DNA from: Ectobius pallidus
Lineage: Eukaryota; Arthropoda; Insecta; Blattodea; Ectobiidae
Direction of reading: 5' to 3'
DNA: 64,000 nucleotides
Assembly (NCBI GenBank): GCA_964059195.1
Contig: CAXKWD010000013.1
Location: forward strand, 23,102,611 to 23,166,610
Shown here: one piece after another, positions 14,301-26,300 of the stretch
How positions within the stretch are numbered: position 1 is the stretch's first letter
Layout: each line of letters begins with the position of its first letter
Position numbers and translations under genes: made by a program
The notes under the pieces: generated by a model
What the model was told of the DNA's origin: nothing
Seen by the model: only the letters and a program-made list of their open reading frames with translations
Database searches by the model: none

Positions 14301-17300
14301 ATCATCCTTAGCTACAAATGGTACAAAATATGTTGAATGGTGCAAATTTCTCACATAAGCATGTTAAGTTTTTGTAATTATTGAGCTTTTTAGATAGACA
14401 AAATAAAAGAATGTTTCTAAAAATTGATACCGGTATCAAATATTAATGTATAAATATATTTGGGGACCATATCAAATTTGCATATTTATTATTAACTCAT
14501 AACATCATCGTGCTAGTTAACTATATTAGTCAGGTTGTTCATTTGCATTTGTGAGGTCAATTAAAGAAATACGAAGATAGTGTAAACTCATCAAAATTCA
14601 TTAGATCTATTGTAATTTTGTTTAATTGAAGGCAATGACCTCTAAACAGCCTTGTCCCGTTACACTTATATTATGCTGAATTTAGGGTTAGAGGCTGTAA
14701 AAGTATTTTCTGTCTTCTATGAGAAATCAGTTCAGTTGTTAAAATTTACGCGATGCCACCTGTACAGAAGAGATTTTCGTACAACGCAGGTTTTAAGTAA
14801 GAAGAGATTTACACCAATTCCATTGTACAAGGTTATAAGTTGTTGATGCAATGAAGCATATTATCCCCTTTGAAATGTTTAGTTTAGAATCACATTAATT
14901 TTTTTTTCCTTTAAATTTCCAACCTAAAATCAAAGTGCGTCTTAGGGTCCGGAGTGTCTTATAGTCCATAAAATACAGTACATTGTTGTGTGGGGCTTAC
15001 TTTACCATTTTTACAAAGACTGACATGAGGGAGCAGCGCATTTGTGTAAACTCAGGAAAACTGCTGCAGAAATGCATGAGAAATTAAGCAATCTTTTGGA
15101 GACAATGCTCTAGGCCAGACCCAATTCTATGAAAGGTTCAACTGGTTTAAAAATAGCCAACCATCAGTTGATGATGATCGTTCTGAACAGCATGTTGAAA
15201 ATGTTGCTGCTGTTTGGCTGTGATATTACAAGATCGCAGGAAGACCATCCAAGATGCCTGCGACATTGTTGGACTATCGTATGGCATGTAGGCTACCACA
15301 GGATTTTGTCTGATGATCTCAACATGAAGAGGACTGGCAGACTTTGTTCTGCTAATACTGAGTGCTACCAGAAGTAGCATAATGTGTGTTTCTGCAGAGA
15401 TCTTCAGAATTAGATTCATGATTACCCAGACTTCCTTTCCAAGGATGTCACAGGTAGTTCTGAGTTTGAAACAATACTTAGCTGCATTTTGTCATTCTAC
15501 CAATTGGTCCTGTGCCACATACGAATTTCGGGAACTTTTGGGTAAAACCACATGTTACAAATCGTTGCTTAGTGTCCATTTGAGCCTTTTTTTCAAATGG
15601 GTGCTTTTGCCACCTGTTCTTGGGCAAAAGTGAAATGCCACCCTGATGCTTCTTGTTTTGTTTGCATGCCTGTTCAGCCTAAAATTCAATCTGATTTTCT
15701 TTGGGAAACCTAATAGCTTCCATTATGAGTATAGTGTCTGTTTTCTTTCAAGGTATTCATAGGCACAAGTGTTTAAAGCAACTTATGATTTCAACATATT
15801 TAATTTTGTACACTTGGAATGGGAAGACACAATGAAGTGGAACAATATTAATACTTAATATCTTGGAGAACACTCACTACTTCATTATGATTCATTATTT
15901 ACTAATGAATAATAATGAAGTACAGTAGAACTCAATTATCTGAACTCAAACTATCTGGATCACCAATTATCCGTATCGCTTTGAGGCCATATTCAACTGG
16001 TTTTTGCAGCAGCGAATGTTGGAAAACCCTCTTTTAGGGCCGATTATTTTAGAAAAAGTGAAACTTTTAGCTGACAAAATCGACCGACAGACCGATATGT
16101 TCAAGATGTGACACTATGCTTAAGTAGAGTACTGTAAATTCCAAAATAAATTGTTCAGTAATTTGTAGTTTTTTTGTTTGTTTTTTTAAATAAAGAATTA
16201 ACCTTTTTAATGATTTATCCAATTATCTGGATATTTACTCTCTAAATCGGATCCAGTCCCAATTGGAGTTCTACTGTAGTGAGTATTTTCCAAGATATTA
16301 TGTATTAATATAGTTAATTTTGTCTAACGTAAGCTCTTCAGTGCTGCATTCCTTGTGGGACAGGGCTAACTACCCAAAATCTGAATCACACACCATGGGA
16401 AGATGGCAGGATTGGGGCCATGTGATCAGCATGCGACTTCATGGCCATTATTGATGGTTTTCAACTTCTTTATCATCTACTGATAGCTCCCCAATTGTCC
16501 TCTAGAGACTGAGTGCATCCTGTTCCAAACCTCCCTACTTCAGAAAAATCCAAGGTGGTGCCAGGGTTCAAATCCAGACCTGCTGATCCTTGGTCATCAA
16601 TACTAACCACTAGACCATGCAGGCAGTCTTTGTTTACTGTGGTTTTCCTAGTAAACACCTCTTGCATAGGTCTGATATAGATGTTCATACAGTGTTGTTG
16701 TAACATGAATTCATGTTTATATTTAAAGCGTTATATACCTATACTTAAGGGTATTCAATGGAATTTTTTTTTTTTCAGGAAAGGAATTATATGAAATTGC
16801 CAATGAAATAGTTGAAGAATTTAAGGAATTAGCAAAGCTTCCATCTATTGCTTGGGCTATCCAGAAGGGCAAAGAACTTTATGCCAAGGTATTGTAATAA
16901 TGTTTTTTTATACTTTTCTTCATCTACAGAAAGCGGAATTTTAACATAATAATTATATAAGAGTTGAATTTTTACACAAAAACTTCACTTTTGGTATAGT
17001 TTACCTGTACTAGTTTCGGCGCCTTCGCAACCATTGTCAACAGCTATACTTCAACTGAGGGCAGGGCGCCGAAACTAGTACAAGTAAACTATACAAAAAG
17101 TGAAGTTTTTGAGTAAAAATTCAACTCTTATATAATTATTATGTTATATAACTTCACTGTGTTAACTTCCAACATAATTTAATATCGGAATTTTAAGTTC
17201 GTAAATGCCATTTATGGTTATTTTAAATCAAATTTACAGTCCCAATAATCCACAGGCTTACATTAAGGAACATTATAAGAGAATATCCCCAAGCAATGGC

Positions 17301-20300
17301 AATCCAATAACATAATACTGCTGCATAAAAAAGGGAATAAAGAAGACATCAACAACTATCGCCCGATAAGCTTAATGTCTAACATATATAAAATATTCTC
17401 TAAGATTCAATTCAATTCAATTCAATTCTTTATTCACCGTAGGGATACAAGATCCTTGGCTTCGTCATAATACAGTAACTTACTTATCCTATATCTATTG
17501 TAAACACAAAAAGCAACCTAAACATAAAATTACTACAAATATTACATTAAAAGATTAACAATTAGACACATGGACATGTCACATAAAAATAAAATTAAGG
17601 AGATTAATCTAAGCAAGGGTACATTACAAGAATTACAATTTTTACAATTCATCTAAACTATACAGACATTTTGTTATTAAGAACCCTTTTAATTTAGATT
17701 GAAACTGTCGTTTTGAGACACCTGCAATTAATTTGATTTCAGCTGGCAATTTATTAAATAACCTTACACCTTGGTGTTGTACATCCTTCATTGACACATT
17801 TTTATTTATATTAGGCCTACACCTGTGGTAATTTATATTGGTTCTGGTATTATGCTCATGGATTTGATTGTTTTTTTCTAGTGCATAATTATCTATTAAA
17901 TACATAATTACCCTATACACATATAGAGAGAAAATGGTGAGGATTCTTTTACTAATGAATGTCTCCCTACATGATTCCCTAGCATTTAAATTGAACATGA
18001 TTCTAACACTCTTCTTTTGATAGATAAGCAGCCTATTCATGTGAGTTCTAGCAGCAGCCCCCCATATAACAATGCCATATAATAGATGAGGATATAGACA
18101 GCCATAGTAAATAGTTCGGAGAATGTCAACATTCTTATAGTTGCTAAAATATCTTAATAGATAAACTGTTTTACTAATTATATTACATATATAGTCAATA
18201 TGTTGTGCCCACGTTAGCCTATTATCAACAAGGACACCCAGAAATTTATGAGTTTTCACTTCCTCAATATTATTATTATTATTATTATTGTCAGCTATTC
18301 CAAAACTATTGTAATGCATGATCTTAGTTTTCTGCATGTTACATTGTAAGTTTATATTCTGGAAATATTCAAGCAATAGAGTTGTGATTTCATTTTGTGT
18401 TGTCTTTAGACCTTCTACGGATTTGTCCCAACACACAACTGTAGTGTCATCCGCGTATGTCACAACAGAAGTATTTTGCAAATGTTTCATATCATTAATG
18501 TACATAATAAACATTAATGGGCCTAGTACCGAACCTTGTGGTACTCCATATTTCACATCTTCTATTTTTGATTTTACCCCTTGAATAAGATTCCCCATTT
18601 TAAATGATATTTCAGTGTATTGTCTTCTCCCAGTAAGGTAGCTTCGAATTAATTCCATTGGTAACCCCCTTATGCCAAAGTTTCCAAGTTTACTAATCAG
18701 GATTTCGTGGTCAACACAGTCAAACACTTTAGATAGATCGAAAAATAAAGTGCTAACCTTCTTATTATTTTCTAAGTTCTCAATTACTGTGTGTATATAC
18801 TGATTTATGGCAGAGATAGTGGATCGTCCTTTTCTGAAGCCATGTTGAAAATTTTGTAGCATGCTGTGTTTATTTAAATAATTTTCTAGACTTATCAGGA
18901 GCACTCTTTCAAATAGTTTAGCTATTTCTGATGTAAGGGTTATGGGTCGATAGTTGTCAACATGTTGTTTATCTCCCTTTTTTAATATTGGTCTTACTAC
19001 CCCTAATTTTAGTATTTCTGGAAACTGACCTTGTTCAATAAAGTAATTTATTAAATATGTTAGTGGTTTAACTACTGCATCTTTACAGCACTTTAACATC
19101 CATGGACTTATTTCGTCCCAACCACTGCCTTTTTTATTTGGTAGATTATTAATTATTTTGATTATTTCATTTTCCGTGGTTGGATTGAGAAAGAACAGCT
19201 TTTAGAGAAAACCCAGGAATTCAATCAGGATTTTTATCTGGCTTTTATAGATTTTAAGAAAGCATTTGACACAGTTGAACATGTACCACTAATAACAGCC
19301 CTAAAGAACCAAGGAACAGACGATAAGTACATAAGAGTACTAGCCAAACTATACTCCAACATCACGGCAAGGATTCAACTTGATAAACAAGGCAGAGAAT
19401 TTAAGCTACAACGGGGGGTGCGTCAAGGGGACCCAATGTCACCTAAACTCTTTATAAGCTTACTGGAGAGTATATTCAGAGGAATAGAAGGTGATTACGG
19501 GGTCAACATAGATGGGACAAAGCTATCCCACTTAAGATTTGCAGACGACATCGTGCTTTTTGCCCCCACACCAATCGAACTACAATCACACATTAACGCT
19601 CTGGAAAACCTAAGTGCAGCAGCAGGTCTAACCATGAATTCAGCAAAAACCAAACTAATGACGAACAGAAACGAAGTTGCCATCACACTAGCTACTAAGG
19701 AACCGCTTGAGTATGTCCAAGAAACCACCTACTTGGGGCAGATTTTCTCATTCCAGAATAACTCAGACAAAGAAATAGCACGTCGCATCACAGCAGCATG
19801 GGCAAAATTCTGGTCCCTTAAATTCATCCTCCTAGATCATTCATACAAGGTTCACCTAAAGGCCGAAGTCATGAACATGTGCATACTCCCGGTTTTAATA
19901 TATGGAGCACAAACATGGAGCTTAACGAAGAAGCACAGACAAGCCATAGAAATCTGTCAGAGGAAAATGGAGAGGAAAATTTTAGGGATCACACTAAAAG
20001 ATAGGATACCCAATCATGTAATACGCAGGAGGACAGGTATGAGGGATGCAGCAACCACAGCAAGCCGCCTAAAATGGAGATGGGCAGGGCACACCATGCG
20101 ACTACAACCCACCAGATGGACATACAGAATAACTTCATGGGACCCTAGGACAGGTCAAAGGCACATATGAAGACAGAAAACACGCTGGTCAGACGACATC
20201 AGGCACACCTTTGGTAACCGATGGACGACGCAAGCCAAGGATCGTCAAACCTGGAGACACCTTATAAAACTTAACTTGGACACTATCAAAGACTGATCTC

Positions 20301-23300
20301 TCCCGGACTAGCTACCCGGGTCTGCAAGAACCCAGCTACCTTTCATAGAAAGAGGCCCTTGCCCGATAGGGATGTTACGGGCTAATACTAATACTAAATA
20401 AGAAATTCATCATATGTAAGCATATGTTACCTGTTTATAACAGAAACTTAAGCATACTAAATAATATTTTCAAAAATTTGTGCAGTATTTTTCTAAACTT
20501 CAACCCTTAACCCAAAAAAGAAGATTTTTGAAACACAAAATAACACAAATCATCAACATAACGCAAAATCATAAAAATAATGCAAAAAATTTATATATTC
20601 CAGGTTTTTAAACGAATTCGAACAAAAAAAGGTATGAATGATGAATTCTCAACATACATGATTATTTTTGTAATATTTTCATAACTTCCATTCTTATCTC
20701 GAAAATGTAACGAAAATGTTTCAAGGAAAGCAGTGCAGCCAATTGCTCGAGAGGAGTAGCCAATAAGGAAATAATTTAGGAAGAATCTGCAACGCCAGAA
20801 ACGTTTCAATCTTGAATGTTCAAAAGGTCATGGTTTGCTCCATGAATTAATTCAGGCAGGCAATTTTGGGGGTATGGATTTATTAGTGGAAGCTTTAAAG
20901 CGAGTTATTTTCAATAGTTTTTTATCTTTCTTCCCGTGCCTTGCCAACTACCAGCGTGACACTGCTCAGGAGACACTCATTCACAAATCTCTGTACACTC
21001 ATAGACATGTTTCGAAAAAATTATGAACATTGGCAATAATTTATCCAATCTATGTAATGTCTTGCCACTAAGTTTAGAAATAACAGGAGGCAAATTTAAT
21101 TAGTTCTTACCCGACGAATGACCCACAAAACATACAGAAAATGTGGAATAAAATTATAGCTGATAACAGTATGTACGTTTCACTGTGTTGTGTTTCCAGG
21201 AAGCACTGTACTTGGCAACCCAGTGCAGCATGTCATATGTTCTGTATACGATAGTTCCCATTCGGATCACCAGTTATGGCTCGCATGCTGGGTGTGTTGA
21301 TGAAGAAGAATGCATGTGCCTAGCATGCCTTTATAGCAGATATGACCATGCAGGCATTATTCAAAATAAAGTTGTTTTTCGCCAGAAGTGTTAAAAATGC
21401 CAAAATCTAGTGTTTCTGTGCAAATGAAGGCATGAATTTAATAAGGAATGGTTCTGTGTGAATGATAATAAAATTCTGATGTGCAAATTTTGAGACAGAA
21501 GAATGGAGTTCAAAAGATGAGACACATTATTAAAACATATTGCAAGCTACACACAAAAATGTGTTAAAAATAAAAAAAAATCTGATGTGAAAGTCACATA
21601 ACTTCCTCTGCCCAAATAAAAGTTATCAGTATTCACATATCCTTGTACAGAATCGCAAGACACAATTTTACGCTAATTATGCTGTAAATACCTTATAGCC
21701 CCTCATTTGAATGTTGCGACTAAAACACACGCTATGGACAAACTAAAAAAAAAAAAGAAGAAAAAAAAAACAAGTGACTGCAAACGTTTATTGAACTTTC
21801 CGCCATTCAGAATAATTTCCGAAATTTATCGAATATTCCCCTCAGATATTTCTTTACTGTAAGCATGGCCAACAATACATCTTTCTCACTTCACGTACTT
21901 ATATAGAATAAGAGGCCGTGAATGTCCGCATATTGAGTTGTTCACCAGGCAAGACAGAGTATCTACAAACAGTGGGTAGTTTACAACCACCCTTCAGAGA
22001 ATGTTTTTTGAAAAAGTTTCAAATAAAAGTTTTAGCTCTTAATATAAGCACTCCATGTACAAAATTTAAAGGAAATCGTTAGAGCTGTTTTTGAGAAAAT
22101 CGTGACAAACGAAAATTTATTTGTGTAAAGTCCCCTTAAAAGTAAGGGAAAGTTGTCACCACTCTTCGTGTCACTGCCTCAGAAGGTACCTAACCCAAAT
22201 ACAAAATTTTGTTTTCGTACGACTTTCCGTTACATGGGGCCGTATTGCTAAGGGCGTGTATTCACAGTGGGTGGCTTATAACTACGCTTCAGAGAATTTT
22301 TTCGAAAAAATGTTTCAAATAAAAGTTTTAGCTCTTAGTATAAGCAACCCATGTGCAAAATTTAAAGAAAATCGTTAGAGCCGTTTTCGAGAAAATCGCG
22401 AAAAACGAAAAATTCTTCATGTAAAGTCCCCTTAAAAATAAGAGAAACTTGTCGCCAATCTTAGCTCACATCTTCGGAAGGTACCTGATTCAAATACGAA
22501 ATTTTGTTTTCATACGATTTTCCGTTTTGGAGATAGCCTGTTCACAGATATTCCACACAGACACACACACACACACTGACACACAGACATGTTTCCAAAA
22601 ATAGCATTTCTGAATGCTGGTATCTGTGTTGAAAGCTCAACAACCCAAAGATCCGCTAGTGGCTGTTGAAATACATTTCAGGAAGCAGGCACTTGCCATC
22701 CTTTCTCACAATCGTTCCATTCTCTTAACAGGTAACTCCTTGTATATACTTAACACACCCATTAGGCCAATCGTTCCCTGTTTGTAACAAGCCTCAAGGA
22801 AGGAATCTGCCTACACTGAAGAGATCTTCAATAATTAATTAGATGTTTGTAAATATATGTAGGCCCAGAGGCGTAACGAGGGGGGGGGGGTTTTGGGGGT
22901 TTGAACCCCCCCCCCCATTGATTAAAAACAGGAAAATTTTACAATTCTTTTAAGTCTGCTTATAAATTACTTAATATGAGTATAAAGCGTGTGAAGCTTA
23001 AAACTCGTTACTGTGCATCTTAATTTTTAAAATTTTCCGGGGGAGGACCCCCGAGTCCCCCCTCTCCCTGGGGGGTATTCCATACCCCCCAGACCCCCGG
23101 ATATTATAACCCCCCCATATGGTCGGCCTGGTTACGCCTATGTGTAGGCCTATACATTCTGTGTTCCTACCATAAACATGAGAAACAGAATTACTCGATA
23201 TTAAACTGAAATAGACCCTTAATTAATTAACCAATAATAACACCACCATACTTAAGAATAACACAGAAATCTGCCTTTTTAAAACAAATTTTACTTAGCT

Positions 23301-26300
23301 CTGGACGATTCAATTGTACTTCAGGCATTATTTTGGTTATTATAGGTTACTTTGATATAAAATGTAGTTTAGTGCAAGGTTTCAATCTTTCTTACACATA
23401 CCTGAGGTATTTATAATTTTATGACATAACAAAAGAAAATCACAATTTTTACAAATATTACTTGAAGAAAATGTTTTGCTGGTATTAAGGAAGATACTAC
23501 TAACAAATAGTGGTAACAATCGATTAAGAACATGTGAAAATGGGTATTTTCAGCTGCTAGTCATCATTTGTTGCACCTGATTTGACCATGCCTATTTTAC
23601 TGTAAATCACATTTTCTTTAACTGTTGACTTTCTCAGTTAAAACAAAAGAAAGTCCCAGAAGTCACCTTTCATGGAGCTGCGCCTGTTCAATTTATTGAA
23701 CTCATTTCTGTGTAAATGTTCTTTCAATATCGTACTTGCATATGTCAGTTGTTTTAGTGTATTAAGTTTAAAATTACATTTTCAATGTCCTTGCTTTCAT
23801 TGAAATCTGTTTGATACATAGTAGTAGTACAATTTTTTTATTTTTTATTATCTTGACAAGGTGGTTCACTTTGTCCACAATCATAGACAGCTCATAATCC
23901 ACTGGTTGGAAACTCTAGTCTTAGAAAATAGATGAGGAAAAACTCAGTTGTCGTTTTACTGTTTATACTAAATTTTAGACCTTTTCAGGTTGTGTGGTTG
24001 TACCAGTCTCTTGATCTTGGCACCAGGATTCAAACAGCGATAAAAATAATCCATAAGAAATTGACCGATATTACACAGACAGCTTTGCAAGTGGAGAATA
24101 AGTAAGTTTTTTTTTTCTAATTTTCCATTCATACTATTATGGTGGAAATTCAAATTTCCTGTGCCCAGAACTGGCATTGTTTTTTTTTTTCTTTGCAGCA
24201 TATTAGTATATGTGTGTCATTTACACCAAAGCCTCTAACTTTTAAAGCACAGGGTGATTCAGCACCATTACAGCAAACTTGTAGAATGATAGGTTTCAGC
24301 AAGAAGATATATATATTTTTTTCTTCATACTACCGATGTTGGCAGATGCATTCTTTAGGAGCAAGACCAGGGCAATCTCTCAACTTAATGCCGCTGGACG
24401 TCTTTCTTTGGGGCTTGTGAAGAGTGTCGTGTATGCCACTCCAGTTGCCACAAAAGAAGAATTCGTAAGAATTCGTTATGCACCTTCAACCGCTTTCGTC
24501 AGAGACTGCACATGTTTGAAAGGCTGTGACAGACACTGGAACAATGATGTCATGAATACATCGGGGCTGAAGGTGGACACTTAGAAGGCCTTCTCTGAAT
24601 TACTTTTTCATTTAATTTGCAGCTCTTTTTATGCAATAATTGAGCTTATGTATACTCCAAGTCTTGTCTGCTCATTAATGTGGCTCCTGCTAAAATTGAT
24701 TGTATGACAAAAAAGTATCCTGGTTGGATGTACTATTCCTCAAAGTATGTCGTAGAGGTCCTGAATCACCCTGGAATGTAATTATATTTGGAACTTGAAT
24801 TTTACCATTTCAGTATTACCTGTGTGTATATTACCTTTTAATTTCTTAATAACGACATAACTATTTAATTCCCAGCAGATAAGTATGATGGAACTACTTA
24901 CGCCTGTATGTAAGTATTCATTGTGTTAAACTCCAGCAAGAATAAAATACTACTTTTTGAAGTGAAGGTGTTATTATTATTTAGTATTCTGCCTAGTGGC
25001 AGGTCCATGACTTTGTACGGAGAATTTCTGACGCCAGTGTTCCCTATCTCCAGCTTCGTCCTTCAATCTGTATCTCCTCCCATCTTTCATGTCATCCAGA
25101 TGTTGTATTCTTCTCCTTCCTCTTCGAGCAGTTCCTTTGATCTTCCCATGACATCATGACATCATGTATGAGTCCCTCGTGTCTAAGTATGTGTCCGATC
25201 CAATTGGCTTTCCTCTGAATAATTGTATTCAGAATAATTTTCCTCTCTCCTACCCTTCTCAGTACTTCGTCATTTGTCACCCGTTCTGTCCACTTGACCT
25301 TCTCTATTCTCCTCCAGCACCACATTTCGAAGCTTTCTAGGTATTTCTTCTCCCTCTTTCTCATGGTCCATGTCTCTGCTCCGTACAGTGCAATGCTCCA
25401 GATGTAGCACTTCACCAGTTTCTTCCTTAGTTCCAAGCTCAACTTGCTGGTCAGTAGAGTCCTCTTTTTGTTGAATGCGGCTTTGGCCATGGCGATTCTT
25501 GTTCGAATTTCATTTGTGCAGTGGGCATTCTTTGTCAGCAAGCTTCCCAAGTACTTGAACTGCTTCACATTCTCCAGTTCTCGATTGTCGACAGTTATCC
25601 TCAAGGGTTTCTCTCGTTTTGATATTCTCATTACTTTTGATTTTTCAATGTTAATTTCCATGCCATATTTCCTCCCTGTTTCCACTAATCTGTTCATCAT
25701 GTATTGCAGTTGTCTTTGATTCTTGGCGAACACTACCAAGTCATCTGCATACTTGATGGTGTTGATGAGGCGTCCTCCTATCCTAAAGTTTCCACATCCT
25801 TTCAAAGCTTCTCTTGCCAGCCAGTCTCCATACAGGTTGAAGAGACTCGGTGATAGACAGCATCCTTGTCTGACTCCTCTTCCTATTTCCTCTCTGCTTG
25901 TTTCTCCGTGTTTTAGTCGTACTTTTATTCTTTGTCCCAAGTACAGGTTGCGAATTAGTCTCCTGTCTCTCCAATTGATTCCTATCTCCTTAAGGATGCT
26001 CATCAATTTTATCCAGTTAACTCTGTCGAAGGCCTTCTGCCAATCTATAAAACACGCGCAAACTTCTTCGTTAACAGACAAAACTCTCTCCGACAATATC
26101 CTCACCGTGCCTATGGCATCTCTGGTACCTTTTCCTTTTCTAAATCCAAACTGGTCCTCTCCCAGTGCTTCTTCAATTTTGTGTTCTAGCCGTCCGTTGA
26201 GTATTCTTGCAATGATCTTCGCCACGTGTGAGATCAGACTAATTGTTCTGTAATCACTACATTTCCTGGCTTTCTGTTTCTTTTCAAGAGCAACCATTGT

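Larger units (their letters stand above)
17235..20400 (+). mobile_element. RTE-like LINE, split by a minus-strand LINE
   Basis: The 5' piece at 17235-17404 ends INNYRPISLMSNIYKIFSKI. The rest (19191-20400) restarts QLLEKTQEFNQDFYLAFIDF. It ends with CTAATACTAATACTAAATA. Between the two pieces the RT lacks about 50-60 expected residues, so a deletion accompanied or followed the insertion of the 17405-19190 LINE. Confidence 0.8.

Noticed and set aside
16990..17090. hammerhead ribozyme at the GGCGCCGAAAC motif
   Set aside because: The flanking motif reads CTGAGGG rather than CTGANGA, so the catalytic core is not satisfied.
25723..26253. 176-codon + strand open frame
   Set aside because: Antisense shadow of the RTE reverse transcriptase; Ser/Leu/Pro-rich with no family resemblance.
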